Assembly (NCBI GenBank): GCA_965200115.1
Contig: OZ241336.1
Span: 3,720,001-3,784,000, forward strand
From: JAPOUP01 sp026708635
Lineage (GTDB): Bacteria; Pseudomonadota; Alphaproteobacteria; Rhodobacterales; Rhodobacteraceae
Direction of reading: 5' to 3'
Length of the DNA: 64,000 nucleotides
Position numbers and translations under genes: made by a program. The notes under the pieces are model-generated. The model was given only the letters and a program-made list of their open reading frames with translations, was not told the DNA's origin and searched no databases. This document shows positions 8,473 to 18,083 of the stretch, in pieces. The first letter of the stretch is position 1. The number at the start of each line of letters is the position of its first letter.

Positions 8473-9878
8473 CACGCTTCTCCCTCAGCGTAGGTCACCT
8501 GTCTGACAGCTTCCATGACTTCGTCCGTGGTCACCAACGCGTGCCTTTCGAGATTCGCTGCATACGGCATCGGCACGTCCTTACCGGTGCAATTCAGGAC
8601 CGGAGCGTCAAGGTAGTCGAAAGCCCGCTGCATCAGCGCAGAGGAGATGTAGTTGCCGACGCAGCCCTGAGGCCATCCCTCTTCCACCGTCACGCAGCGG
8701 TTGGTCTTCATTACGGATCGAATCACGGTATCCGTGTCCATCGGACGCAGGGTCCGAAGGTCGATGACTTCCGCGCTTACACCGTCTTTTTCCAACTGGG
8801 CGGCCGCTTCAAGCGCATATTTCATTCCTATGCCGAAACTCACTATCGTTACGTCGTCACCCTCTCGCCAGATGCGCGCCTTTCCAAGCGGAACAATCAG
8901 ATCCTCAATGTCCGGAACATCGAAACTCTGCCCGTACAGGATTTCGTTTTCCAGAAAAATCACCGGATTTGGATCGCGTATCGCGGCCTTGAGGAGACCT
9001 TTCGCGTCGGCTGCGGAATAGGGCATGACAACCTTCAGTCCCGGAATATGCATATACCAGGCCGCGTAATCCTGACTATGCTGCGCCGCCACCCGGGCGG
9101 CGGCTCCGTTGGGCCCCCGGAATACGATGGGACAGCCCATCTGGCCACCCGACATATAGAGCGTCTTCGCGGCCGAGTTGACGATCTGGTCCAATGCCTG
9201 CATGGCGAAGTTGAAGGTCATGAATTCAACGATCGGCTTAAGGCCGCCGAAGGCCGCGCCCACTCCAACCCCCGCGAAGCCGTGCTCGGTGATGGGCGTG
9301 TCCACGACCCGGCGGTCGCCGAACTCCTCGAGCAGCCCCTGCGTTACCTTGTAGGCGCCTTGGTACTCCGCGACTTCCTCGCCTATGATAAAGACATCAG
9401 TGTCGCGGCGCATCTCCTCGGCCATCGCGTCCCGCAGGCACTCGCGCACCGTCAGGGACTTCATTTCGCAGTCTTCCGGCCAGTCCGGCACCGGGTCTCC
9501 GCCGTGCATGGTGGATTGCGCGGGCAAAGCCTTTGCCGGAGTGGAGTCCGGAGCCTCACTTCCCGACGACGCGTTTTCCGATGATACGTTGGGATCAGGG
9601 ACCGTCATCTCGCCGAACTCCTCACCCACGTCCTCGCCTTCGCCGACGATTACCGCGATGGGTGTATTGACCTTTATCCCCTCGGTTCGCTCGGCCACGA
9701 GGATCTTTCCGATCACGCCATCGTCAACGACCTCGAATTCCATCGTCGCCTTGTCCGTCTCGATCTCCGCGATTATGTCGCCGGAAGATACGGCGTCGCC
9801 TTCACGAACCAGCCACTTCGCCAGTGTTCCCTCTTCCATCGTGGGAGACAGCGCCGGCATCAGGATTTTAGTGGCCAT
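8472..9878 (-). CDS. pdhB: Pyruvate dehydrogenase E1 beta subunit with N-terminal lipoyl domain
   Basis: Beta half of the thiamine-dependent decarboxylase of the pyruvate dehydrogenase complex. The 468-residue product begins with its own lipoyl domain (about 1-80, ETDKATMEFEVVD), then a Ser/Pro linker, then the transketolase-like E1-beta domain (VRECLRDAMAEEM to the end). A lipoylated E1-beta is characteristic of alphaproteobacteria. The start at ATG 9878 (MATKILMPAL) is preceded by GGAGAC; the open frame extends 30 codons further but that stretch is not family-like. The stop shares a base with the pdhC start. The lipoyl domain closely resembles that of PdhC at protein level. Confidence 0.96.
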   Translation of the reverse strand: MATKILMPALSPTMEEGTLAKWLVREGDAVSSGDIIAEIETDKATMEFEVVDDGVIGKILVAERTEGIKVNTPIAVIVGEGEDVGEEFGEMTVPDPNVSSENASSGSEAPDSTPAKALPAQSTMHGGDPVPDWPEDCEMKSLTVRECLRDAMAEEMRRDTDVFIIGEEVAEYQGAYKVTQGLLEEFGDRRVVDTPITEHGFAGVGVGAAFGGLKPIVEFMTFNFAMQALDQIVNSAAKTLYMSGGQMGCPIVFRGPNGAAARVAAQHSQDYAAWYMHIPGLKVVMPYSAADAKGLLKAAIRDPNPVIFLENEILYGQSFDVPDIEDLIVPLGKARIWREGDDVTIVSFGIGMKYALEAAAQLEKDGVSAEVIDLRTLRPMDTDTVIRSVMKTNRCVTVEEGWPQGCVGNYISSALMQRAFDYLDAPVLNCTGKDVPMPYAANLERHALVTTDEVMEAVRQVTYAEGEA

Positions 9879-9995
9879 GGGTCTGTCTCCGGAATTTCTG
9901 GTTGTCAGGCATTTCGGTCCGCTCCGTCCATGGTCGCGCGGGTGGCTTGACGCCTCCACTAATGACATTTGATTCGGATTGTAAGCTTTGTGCCA

Positions 9996-10994
9996 TTAGA
10001 CGGCCTCGTCATATACGTCGGTCCAGAGTTCCGCGGCCGTTGGCTCGGCACTTTCCCTCGCGAATTCCGTCGCGTCGTTGACGATATCCTTGATTTCCCG
10101 GTCAATCGTTTTCAGATCATCCTCTCCGGCGTGCTTTCCGGTCAGCAGAATCTGGCGCACGTGATTGATCGGGTCGCGTTCCTCGCGAACCTTCTGGACC
10201 TCTTCCCGGGTACGGTATTTCGCTGGATCCGACATCGAGTGACCGCGATAGCGGTAGGTCTTGACCTCAAGGATATACGGTCCTTTTCCGGCACGGCAGT
10301 GTCGCACGGCCTTTGCGCCCGCGGCTTTCACCGCCAGCACGTCCATGCCGTCCACCTCCTCGCCCGGGATACCGAATGCTTTCCCGCGACTGTGCAGGTT
10401 AGGAGTGGAGGTTGACCTCCTCTGCGCCGTGCCCATCGCATACTGGTTGTTCTCGATTACGAATATCACTGGCAGCATCCAAAGTGCGGCCATGTTGAAG
10501 GATTCGTAAACCTGGCCCTGGTTGGCGGAACCGTCGCCGAAATACGTGAAGCTCACGGCATCGTTCGCCCGGTATCTGTTCGCGAATGCCAGACCCGTAC
10601 CGATCGGCACCTGAGCGCCGACTATGCCGTGTCCACCGTAGAATTCCTTTTCTTTGGAGAACATGTGCATCGACCCGCCTTTGCCCTTGGAATAGCCGCC
10701 CGCGCGTCCTGTCAGTTCGGCCATCACTCCCCGGGGGTCCATGCCGCACGCCAGCATATGTCCGTGATCGCGATAGCTGGTGATGCGCTGGTCGCCGGCG
10801 TTCGCGGTGGCTTCCAGTCCCACCACGACCGCCTCCTGCCCGATGTAGAGATGGCAGAAACCTCCGATCAATCCCATGCCATATAACTGGCCTGCCTTCT
10901 CCTCAAACCGGCGGATGAGCAGCATGGAACGGTAGAATTCCAGAAGCTCTTCCTTGGGAACGTTGGTTGATCGGGCGCCTTTTCTTGCGGCCAT
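9996..10994 (-). CDS. pdhA: Pyruvate dehydrogenase E1 alpha subunit
   Basis: Thiamine-pyrophosphate-binding half of E1, decarboxylating pyruvate to acetyl-lipoamide together with PdhB. The 332 residues include the TPP signature GDGSANQGQVYESFNMA ending in IENN, the phosphorylation-loop region YRYRGHSMSDPAKYR, and the N-terminal FEEKAGQLYGMG segment. ATG 10994 (MAARKGA) has GAGGAGA upstream, so I prefer it to the longer open frame. pdhB follows after 117 bp on the same strand. Confidence 0.96.
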   Translation of the reverse strand: MAARKGARSTNVPKEELLEFYRSMLLIRRFEEKAGQLYGMGLIGGFCHLYIGQEAVVVGLEATANAGDQRITSYRDHGHMLACGMDPRGVMAELTGRAGGYSKGKGGSMHMFSKEKEFYGGHGIVGAQVPIGTGLAFANRYRANDAVSFTYFGDGSANQGQVYESFNMAALWMLPVIFVIENNQYAMGTAQRRSTSTPNLHSRGKAFGIPGEEVDGMDVLAVKAAGAKAVRHCRAGKGPYILEVKTYRYRGHSMSDPAKYRTREEVQKVREERDPINHVRQILLTGKHAGEDDLKTIDREIKDIVNDATEFARESAEPTAAELWTDVYDEAV

Positions 10995-11560
10995 ACCATT
11001 GATCTCCTCTCCGCAGTTGGTGGGCTGACGGCAGGTTACGCGAAACACCCGCGTAGTGAAATACCCTTACGAACGGGCACTTTGGCCGGGATGAGAACCT
11101 ATATGTTGCGCCGGATCTGTATTGCCGAACGTATATGGATTTGCGGCTTCACCTTGCCGCGCACGATGCGGAACCGCGGAGTAGTGACGGCGGTAGTCCC
11201 GGTAGTGGCCTTTGCCCGGCGATGATAACCGAAAACGCGTGAACTCCGTGACGGAGACTGTGTCCCACGGTCGGGGAGGGTGCCTGCGGAGCAATCGAAC
11301 GGGAAACATACGGGAGTGAGTGCGAAACCATTGACAGCGGTCATGGGTTCTCCGGTGGTGAGGGGTGCCCGGCTGTCGACCATATATGGAGATCATGGCA
11401 CGATGGTGGCTGCCCTCGGGCGTTGCACTAAGCGGTTGAGTTCAACGCCATGCTCTCTCGAAGTTCGGAGATGTACCGAAAAGTCATCGTGAGTGCTTTG
11501 CTTGGGGGAAGTGAGACTGCCAGGCCGGACCGGTAAGGGACAGGGTAGCGGACGCACGCA
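10995..11560. other. Intergenic region ftsB-like to pdhA
   Basis: 566 bp with several open frames on both strands, none family-like. In many alphaproteobacteria ftsB and pdhA are close, so this spacer is long. It likely carries the pdh promoter, but no confident site was found. Confidence 0.4.
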
Positions 11561-11863
11561 TTACCTGAGCACGACTTCATCGCTGCGGACAAGTCCGAGC
11601 ACATCCCGCGCCTGCTCGTCAAGGAGATCCAGATCCAGATAGTCATCGCTCAGACGTCGGGTTTTGTTTCGGAGTTGCGCGACTTCCTGCATCAGACGAT
11701 CCCGCTCGTTCCTAAGCGCTTCGGTTTCCGCCTCGATCTGGATACGGCGGAATACACCATAGTTTCCCTGCACTGACGAGAACGCGAAATACGCGCCCAC
11801 CCCGAACGCGAGGAGGACGAACAGGGTTCCCAACAGTGCGGGTGGCGGTTTTCTGTGGGCCAT
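11561..11863 (-). CDS. ftsB: FtsB/DivIC-type septum formation initiator
   Basis: Small bitopic division protein; in the family it joins FtsL and FtsQ at the division site. The 100 residues show a short cytoplasmic N terminus, one membrane helix (about 10-30, LLGTLFVLLAFGVGAYFAF) and a periplasmic coiled coil (about 40-75, rich in EAETEALRNERDRLMQEV), ending in a LDEQARDVLGLVRSDEVVL box typical of DivIC/FtsB. Size and position in front of the pdh genes match alphaproteobacterial ftsB; its frequent neighbour eno is instead at 31-32 kb. Confidence 0.88.
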   Translation of the reverse strand: MAHRKPPPALLGTLFVLLAFGVGAYFAFSSVQGNYGVFRRIQIEAETEALRNERDRLMQEVAQLRNKTRRLSDDYLDLDLLDEQARDVLGLVRSDEVVLR

Positions 11864-12004
11864 ACCGTGCCTCGTGGTTCCGCTTCTATCGAACGGTGGC
11901 CTGACACTAAACCCAATGACCGATCTTTGAAAAGCCCAAAATACGATCTGTCACGCTTCACGCACGCAAAGTGACTCCGGTCGTTGCACTGGCCGGGCGC
12001 ACCG

Positions 12005-12898
12005 TCAGCCGGAGATCGACGCCCGGTAGATACTCTCAATGGTGGAAGCGAGCGTGGCGTCGAATTCCGCGTCGCTTTGACTGGCCGCTAGTCCTTCCGT
12101 GAACGCACGGCTGAAACTGGCGATCACCCCCCGGTTTCGCGTGAGCCTGCGATTCGCCTCCTCACGGCTGTATCCGCCTGACAGCGCAATCACTCTCATA
12201 ACCCGCGGATGCTCCGTCAATGACCGGTAATGGTTCGTGCGGGAAGGCAGGGTCAGCTTGAGGATCACATCCTCACCGTCCTTAAGAGCGTTGAGTTTAA
12301 GACCGAGTTCGTCCAGAAGAATGTCTTCCGCCCGTTCCTTATCGGCTATCGACACCGTTACCTCCGGCTCGATGATCGGGACCAGTCCGAACCCCTGGAT
12401 CCGTTTGCCGATCTCGAACTGCTGGGCGACGTTCGCGGCAATTCCTCGGGGATTGGCGGCGTTGATCACCGATCGCGCCTTGGTTCCGAATATTCCCTTG
12501 GACAAAGCGCGCTCCAACAGGTCATCCAGGCCATCGATCGGCCTCATAAGCTGAACACCATCGCTTTCATCGGCAAGACCGCGATCAACTTTCAGGAACG
12601 GTACCACGCCCCGGACATCCCACAGGAAGTCCACCGACGGCCGTTCATCGATATCCCGATCCATCGTGTCCTCAAAAAGGATCGCTCCGATGACTTTTTC
12701 GGATGTGAACGCCCGCGATCTGACGATTCTTTCCCTCATGCAATGAATCAGGTCAAACATCTCCGATTCGTTCGCATATTCCCCGTCGCCGATGCCATAG
12801 AGCGCAAGCGCTTTCGGGGTCGACCCGCCGCTCTGGTCAAGCGCGGCGACAAATCCGGCGGCGCTACGCATTCGCTCCGCTTGCCTCATCTTTTCCAT
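12005..12898 (-). CDS. fda: Fructose-bisphosphate aldolase, class I
   Basis: Reversible cleavage of fructose 1,6-bisphosphate into the two triose phosphates through a Schiff base. The 297-residue protein carries the class I landmarks ALDQSGGSTPKAL near the N terminus, ILFEDTM, VVPFLKVDRGL (a substrate-site lysine), VPIIEPEV and KLTLPS, where the Schiff-base lysine is expected, and ALSGGYS (phosphate loop). ATG 12898 follows AAGGAGAGG, so the start is firm even though the frame is open upstream. It lies 164 bp after pgk on the same strand, forming a glycolysis/gluconeogenesis pair. Bacterial class I enzymes of this short type exist in Staphylococcus and several alphaproteobacteria. Confidence 0.92.
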   Translation of the reverse strand: MEKMRQAERMRSAAGFVAALDQSGGSTPKALALYGIGDGEYANESEMFDLIHCMRERIVRSRAFTSEKVIGAILFEDTMDRDIDERPSVDFLWDVRGVVPFLKVDRGLADESDGVQLMRPIDGLDDLLERALSKGIFGTKARSVINAANPRGIAANVAQQFEIGKRIQGFGLVPIIEPEVTVSIADKERAEDILLDELGLKLNALKDGEDVILKLTLPSRTNHYRSLTEHPRVMRVIALSGGYSREEANRRLTRNRGVIASFSRAFTEGLAASQSDAEFDATLASTIESIYRASISG

Positions 12899-13062
12899 TT
12901 GCCTCTCCTTTGGGTCCCGTTGGTGTTTCTCCAGCGCTGGTTTACGCGGGACATCGGGAATATCAATGTCGGGAATCGCGTTTGGATGCCGCTGCCGTAA
13001 GCGGACGCCATTTCCCGCGGGCCGCACCCCGTCACGCAACCGGACCGTGAGCCCGGATCAAA

Positions 13063-14253
13063 TCAGCGGGTCAGGGCCGCCACACCCGGTAAGGACCTGC
13101 CCTCCATCCATTCAAGAAACGCGCCTCCGGCGGTGGATACATATGAGAGCCGGTCCGCCACGCCCGCCTGTTTGACGGCGGCGACGGTATCGCCGCCGCC
13201 CGCCACCGAGGTCATCGGGCCAGACCGCGTCAGATCGGCGATACCCTTCGCGACCGACAGGGTGGACGCGTCGAAGGGCGGTGTCTCGAACGCGCCAAGC
13301 GGTCCGTTCCAGATCAGCGTACGGCACCTCCCCGCGGTTTCCAATATGCGCCCGGCCGTCTTCGGGCCGACATCTAGAATCATCGCGTCCGTTGGACAGG
13401 CGTCAGCCGGAAGCGTCTCGTTCGCCGCATGGGGCTCCGGGCTTCGTGCGACCGTGATGTCCGTGGGTAGCAGAAGATCGCAGCCGGCGGAACTGGCGTG
13501 TCTCATGACTTCGCACGCTGAATCGACCATGCCGCGCTCGGCGAGCGATCTGCCGACCGGCAGACCATTGGCGGCGAGAAACGTGTTCGCCATGCCGCCT
13601 CCTATCACGAGGTGATCCACCTTGCCGATCAGGTTGTCCAGAAGAGTCAGTTTGGTCGACACCTTGGCGCCACCCACGATCGCCATCAGCGGCCGGTCTG
13701 GTGATCCAAGCGCCGCCTCCAGTGCCGTCAGTTCCGCCTGTAGCAGACGTCCGGCGCAGGCGGGCATCTGCCGGGCCAGGCCCTCTGTGGAGGCATGGGC
13801 CCTATGCGAGGCCGAAAACGCGTCGTTGCAGTAGATGTCTCCCAGAACCGCAAGCGAAGCCACGAACTCCGGATCGTTCGCGGTCTCTCCGGAATGGAAC
13901 CTGACGTTTTCGAGAAGCAGCGCCGAGTTGCCATTCAGTCTCTCCACCGCGGTTCGGGCGGTCTCTCCGACGCAGCTTTCCGCGAATGACACCGGGACTC
14001 CCAGTTTCGCCTCCAGAACGGGGAGCAGGAACCTGAGGGACATCGATCGTACGAAGCGGCCCTCGGGGCGCCCGAAATGCGCCATAAGCACCGGCTTGCC
14101 GCCGTTGGCGAGAATTTCCCTTACCGTCGGCACGACGCGGTCGATGCGGGTCGCATCGCTGATCCGGCCGTCCCGCGCGGGAACGTTAAGGTCGACCCTT
14201 GTAAGCACGGTCCTGCCATTGAGTTCGATGTCGTCGAGCGTGCTGTATTCCAT
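13063..14253 (-). CDS. pgk: Phosphoglycerate kinase
   Basis: Interconverts 1,3-bisphosphoglycerate + ADP and 3-phosphoglycerate + ATP. The 396-residue protein has the signature RVDLNVPARDGRISD near residue 20, the substrate-binding HFGRPEG, GGAKVSTKLTLLDNL (about 195-210) and the nucleotide loop SVAGGGDTVAAV near the end. Length is normal. It is the first gene of the minus-strand carbon run; the intergenic stretch 14254-14380 separates it from the divergent cyclophilin gene and should hold its promoter. Confidence 0.96.
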   Translation of the reverse strand: MEYSTLDDIELNGRTVLTRVDLNVPARDGRISDATRIDRVVPTVREILANGGKPVLMAHFGRPEGRFVRSMSLRFLLPVLEAKLGVPVSFAESCVGETARTAVERLNGNSALLLENVRFHSGETANDPEFVASLAVLGDIYCNDAFSASHRAHASTEGLARQMPACAGRLLQAELTALEAALGSPDRPLMAIVGGAKVSTKLTLLDNLIGKVDHLVIGGGMANTFLAANGLPVGRSLAERGMVDSACEVMRHASSAGCDLLLPTDITVARSPEPHAANETLPADACPTDAMILDVGPKTAGRILETAGRCRTLIWNGPLGAFETPPFDASTLSVAKGIADLTRSGPMTSVAGGGDTVAAVKQAGVADRLSYVSTAGGAFLEWMEGRSLPGVAALTR

Positions 14254-14380
14254 TCTCGCCTCCCTCGCCGGTCGCGACCGTTCGACTTGATTCCGCGCCG
14301 GGCGTCAACATGGGCTTTCAACTTTCGCCGTCGCCGCTCTCGATATATAGCGGGCTATATCGCAGTGACGTGGGGACGAG

Positions 14381-14890
14381 ATGGTGGAAATCCGGGATCC
14401 GGAAAATACGGTATTGATTGAGCTGAAAGATGGCACGGTGACGATCGAACTCATGCCGGAGGTCGCGCCAAGACATTGTGAGCGCATCAAGCGGCTCTCA
14501 CGCGCGGGTGAGTACGACGGTGTGATATTCCACCGTGTGATCGATGGTTTCATGGCGCAGACCGGTGATGTCGTGCATGGCAATCAGTCAACCGGGGTGA
14601 ACCCTAGACTGGTGGGCACGGGTGCCTCGGCGCAGCCGGATCTCCCCGCCGAGTTCTCCTCGGTCCCGCATGACCGAGGCACGTTGGGCGCCGCGCGGGG
14701 GAGCGATCCGGACAGCGCGAACAGTCAGTTTTTCATCAACTTTAGCGACAATCATTTCCTCAATGGACAGTATACGGTCTATGGTCGGGTGATCGATGGG
14801 ATGGAACATATAGACTCCATCACGCGTGGCGAACCTCCCGAAATCCCGGACAGGATGATTTCCATTAAGGTGGCCTCGGATGTTGCGTAG
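14381..14890 (+). CDS. ppiB: Peptidyl-prolyl cis-trans isomerase, cyclophilin type (cytoplasmic)
   Basis: Catalyses cis-trans isomerisation at proline bonds. The 169-residue protein lacks a signal peptide. It has the cyclophilin active-site strand VIFHRVIDGFMAQTGD (catalytic Arg in FHRV) and SANSQFFINF. Its last 11 bases overlap the start of a second, secreted cyclophilin, so the pair is translationally coupled and covers both cytoplasm and periplasm. The start was taken as the ATG at 14381; no strong ribosome-binding site was identified. Confidence 0.93.
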   Translation: MVEIRDPENTVLIELKDGTVTIELMPEVAPRHCERIKRLSRAGEYDGVIFHRVIDGFMAQTGDVVHGNQSTGVNPRLVGTGASAQPDLPAEFSSVPHDRGTLGAARGSDPDSANSQFFINFSDNHFLNGQYTVYGRVIDGMEHIDSITRGEPPEIPDRMISIKVASDVA

Positions 14891-15431
14891 TCTGGCGCTC
14901 GTTCTCTGCCTCGCCACCGCTCCGGCCACCGCCGCCGGGTTGAGGATCCATGTTGCCGGAGAGGCGAACGGGCCGATCGAGATAGATCTTCTTGAGACGG
15001 TCGCTCCGGGAAATGTCACGCGGATGACGGATCTGGCGGCTGCTGGCTTCTATGACGGCATCTACTTCCATCGCGTGATTGGCGGATTCATGGCCCAGAC
15101 CGGCGACGGACAGTTCGCCCGGGTCGACAGCGTCGACCCCCGAAACTGGGGACGTGGTGGCTCCGACCTGCCTGACGTTCCGGCCGAATTTTCCGACATC
15201 CCCTTCGACCGGGGTGTGGTGGGCATGGCACGGTCCGCCGATCCTGACAGCGCTAACAGCCAGTTCTTCATAATGTTCGCTCCGGGTTACCATCTGAACG
15301 GAAACTATACGGTTGTCGGACGCGTGGTATCCGGACTGGAGATCCTCGACGCCATCAAGAAAGGGCATCCGTCCACCGGTGCCGTCAGTGGCGCGCCGGA
15401 CCGGATCGAAATGGTGGAGGTGATCGATTGA
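14880..15431 (+). CDS. Peptidyl-prolyl cis-trans isomerase, cyclophilin type (exported)
   Basis: 183 residues with a signal peptide (MLRSLALVLCLATAPATAA, about 1-19) followed by a cyclophilin domain: IYFHRVIGGFMAQTGDGQF and DSANSQFFIMF carry the active-site residues. It overlaps the cytoplasmic cyclophilin gene by 11 bp and probably arose by tandem duplication with gain of a secretion signal. Predicted role: protein folding in the periplasm. The two proteins differ mainly in the N terminus and in loop lengths. Confidence 0.92.
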   Translation: MLRSLALVLCLATAPATAAGLRIHVAGEANGPIEIDLLETVAPGNVTRMTDLAAAGFYDGIYFHRVIGGFMAQTGDGQFARVDSVDPRNWGRGGSDLPDVPAEFSDIPFDRGVVGMARSADPDSANSQFFIMFAPGYHLNGNYTVVGRVVSGLEILDAIKKGHPSTGAVSGAPDRIEMVEVID

Positions 15432-15507
15432 CATACCGCGGGAGCCACGCGATGCCTGACTTTCCGGGAGGCCGTGTATTTCCGGCAACGTTTGGAGAGA
15501 GAGGCAT

Positions 15508-16476
15508 ATGTGGATGAAAGCGGTTGCGGCCGCCGTTACCGGACTCCTGTCCATTGCGGCCTCCGCCGCGGCGAGTCCCGAATTCTGGAGAGGTGAATGG
15601 CCGAACACGGATTTCGCGAACACCACCGTGGGGAACTGGTCGGAGATCATGTCCGGGGGTCCGCCGAAAGACGGTATTCCGGCGCTGTCGGATCCGCGGT
15701 TCATACGGGTCACCGAAGAGAGCCGGATCGGCGACCGTGAACCGGTGATCACGCTCGAGCTGAACGGAGAGACGCCGAGAGCCTACCCGGTGCGCTACCT
15801 GATCTGGCACGAGATCGTGAATGACGAGGTCGGCGGCGTGCCTGTTGCCGTCACCTTCTGTCCGCTGTGCAATTCCGGGATCACTTTCGATCGCCGTGTC
15901 TCCGGGGAGACGCTTACCTTTGGGGTTTCCGGCAAGCTTCGCCATTCGGATATGGTTATGTATGATCGTCAGACCCAGAGTTGGTGGCAGCAGGCGGTCG
16001 GTATGGGGATCGTTGGCGCCCACGCCGGCAGCTATCTGGACCAGCTCCCGAGCTGGATGGAGAGTTGGGCGGAATTCCGCTCCCGGAATCCGCACGGGCT
16101 GGTGATGGCGGAGCCCGGCTGGCCGCGGCAATACGGGCGCAATCCATACGTAAGCTACGACAGCTCGCACCGCCCGTTTCTTTATGACGGCGAACTTCCT
16201 CCCCATGACATTCCCGCTCTGGCCCGGGTGGTCCGAGTCGGCGAAAGCGCTTGGCCGCTGGCGCGGCTGAGGGTCAAGGGTGAGATCACTGAGGCCGGGG
16301 TCACGATCAGCTGGAGGGAGGGGCAGGCGTCAGCGCTCGATACCGAAACGATCTCGGCCGGACGGGATGTCGGAACGATCCGTGTAAGGAAAGATGGCGT
16401 GGATGTCCCACACGACATAATGTTCGCCTTCGCCTTCCACGCGTTTTTTCCTGAAGGACAATGGATGCTGCATTGA
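15508..16476 (+). CDS. DUF3179 domain-containing exported protein
   Basis: 322 residues beginning with a signal peptide (about 1-22, ends SAAASP). The DUF3179 hallmarks are clear: VAVTFCPLCNSGITFDRR with a CPLC pair, LTFGVSGKLRHSDMVMYDRQ and SWWQQ. The CxxC pair suggests metal binding or redox chemistry, but no function is established for the family. ATG 15508 has GAGAGAGAGG upstream. The gene stands 76 bp after the exported cyclophilin on the same strand, so joint transcription is possible; it converges on tyrS. Confidence 0.9.
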   Translation: MWMKAVAAAVTGLLSIAASAAASPEFWRGEWPNTDFANTTVGNWSEIMSGGPPKDGIPALSDPRFIRVTEESRIGDREPVITLELNGETPRAYPVRYLIWHEIVNDEVGGVPVAVTFCPLCNSGITFDRRVSGETLTFGVSGKLRHSDMVMYDRQTQSWWQQAVGMGIVGAHAGSYLDQLPSWMESWAEFRSRNPHGLVMAEPGWPRQYGRNPYVSYDSSHRPFLYDGELPPHDIPALARVVRVGESAWPLARLRVKGEITEAGVTISWREGQASALDTETISAGRDVGTIRVRKDGVDVPHDIMFAFAFHAFFPEGQWMLH

Positions 16477-16499
16477 GCCGGGCCACCTGGCGGGAGTCG

Positions 16500-18083
16500 T
16501 CAACCGGCAAGCGAGATAAGCGCGTGCCGTTTCCTGCCGACGCTAAGCTTTACCGGCGACGCCAGGGTGTCCGTATCGATTACCATCCCCGCGTCCGCCA
16601 AAGGTGATCCGTCAATCCGTACGCCGTTGCCCGCGACGAGACGCCTGGCCTCCTTGCCCGAAGAGGCGAGCCCTGAACGAACCAGAAGCTGGGCGACGGA
16701 GATGCCGTCGCCTATGTCCGATGCGGAGAGCGCGATGCCGGGAAGACTGGTTCCCACTCCGCCCTTTCCGAATACGTCGGCGGCCGTCGCTTCCGCCGCC
16801 TTGGCTCTGTCCCTTCCGTGGCAGAGCGACGTGACTTCGCTGGCAAGCCGGGTCTTGGCTTCATTGATCTCCGAATCCCCTAGCGCGCCAAGACGTTCGC
16901 ATTCACTCACCGGAAGCTCGGTGAAAAGTCTCAGGAAGCGTCCGACATCGGTATCATCGACATTGCGCCAGTACTGCCAGAATTCGTAGGGATCCAGCAT
17001 GTCGGAATTCAGCCAGACGGCGCCTCCGGCGGATTTGCCCATCTTGTCGCCTCCGGCGGTGGTCAGGAGCGGACTTGTGAGACCGTATACTTCCGCGCCA
17101 TGGATGCGGCGCGTGAGATCGATTCCGTTGACGATATTGCCCCATTGGTCCGAACCGCCCATCTGCAGGATGCAGCCATGGCGTCGGTTAAGTTCCGCGA
17201 AGTCATAGGCTTGAAGGATCATGTAGTTGAATTCCAGAAAGCTCAGGCTCTGTTCGCGGTCCAGGCGTGATTTCACCGATTCAAAGCCTAGCATCCGGTT
17301 GACGCTGAAATGGCGTCCGACGTTTCGCAGGAAATCCAGATAGTTCAGATCGTTCAACCACCTGCCGTTATTGGCCATTATCGCGTCGCCGGGGCGGTCG
17401 CCGAAATCAAGCAGGCGCGTGAATACGGCACGTATGCCCTCGATGTTTTCGTCGATGTGGTCCGGCGTGAGCAGCGGGCGCTCCTCGGCACGGAAGCTCG
17501 GGTCACCGACCATCGACGTTCCGCCGCCCATCAGGACAATCGGTTTGTGTCCCGTTTTCTGAAACCATCGCAGCATCATGATCTGGATCAGGCTGCCCGC
17601 ATGCAGGCTTCGCGCGGTAGCGTCGAACCCGATGTAGCCAGGTACCACGCCCGATCCGAGAGCCGTTTCCAGACCCTCGAAATCCGTGCAGTCCGCGACG
17701 AAGCCGCGCTCGCGCATAATCCCCAGGAAATCCGACTTCGGTCGTGCGGGCCGTTCCGAACCCGTATGGACCGTCGGCGATGTGATGGTTTCGTCTCTCG
17801 CCTCCGGCTGGATGGCCGTAGCCGCCGTGTCGTGAATGCTATCCGGAAGCCTTTCCAGAATTGATTCGAGCCCGGCTCTGTCGTAGAGATCCCGCCATCG
17901 CCGCACCTGGTCGTGGCTCACGCCAAGTCGTTTCGCCACATCCATGTCATTCAGTCCTTCGGCCGACAGAAGGATTGCCTCGACGTTCCGCGACAGGGTC
18001 AGACCGGTTCCGCGTGACCGGACGATTTCCTCGAGGCGCTTCCTGTCGGCGGCGCCAATCGTGAATTCCCGTTCCACGGACAT
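16500..18083 (-). CDS. tyrS: Tyrosyl-tRNA synthetase with an extra N-terminal helix-turn-helix domain
   Basis: Charges tRNA-Tyr. The predicted 527-residue protein is about 110 residues longer than usual. Residues about 118-527 are a complete bacterial TyrRS: HIGH-like SLHAGSL at 159-165, the YMILQAYDF tyrosine site, KMGKS at 347-351 and a C-terminal S4 RNA-binding domain (VAQLLVRSGLASSGKEARRL). Residues about 20-80 instead form an IS630-transposase-like HTH: LSRNVEAILLSAEGLNDMDV then AKRLGVSHDQVRRWRDLYDR and GLESILERLPD, followed by a Thr/Pro linker. The ATG at 18083 has CAGGAGAA at good spacing and no in-frame stop separates the domains; an internal start near residue 123 is the alternative. 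Divergent from anmK, the usual neighbour. Confidence 0.93.
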   Translation of the reverse strand: MSVEREFTIGAADRKRLEEIVRSRGTGLTLSRNVEAILLSAEGLNDMDVAKRLGVSHDQVRRWRDLYDRAGLESILERLPDSIHDTAATAIQPEARDETITSPTVHTGSERPARPKSDFLGIMRERGFVADCTDFEGLETALGSGVVPGYIGFDATARSLHAGSLIQIMMLRWFQKTGHKPIVLMGGGTSMVGDPSFRAEERPLLTPDHIDENIEGIRAVFTRLLDFGDRPGDAIMANNGRWLNDLNYLDFLRNVGRHFSVNRMLGFESVKSRLDREQSLSFLEFNYMILQAYDFAELNRRHGCILQMGGSDQWGNIVNGIDLTRRIHGAEVYGLTSPLLTTAGGDKMGKSAGGAVWLNSDMLDPYEFWQYWRNVDDTDVGRFLRLFTELPVSECERLGALGDSEINEAKTRLASEVTSLCHGRDRAKAAEATAADVFGKGGVGTSLPGIALSASDIGDGISVAQLLVRSGLASSGKEARRLVAGNGVRIDGSPLADAGMVIDTDTLASPVKLSVGRKRHALISLAG

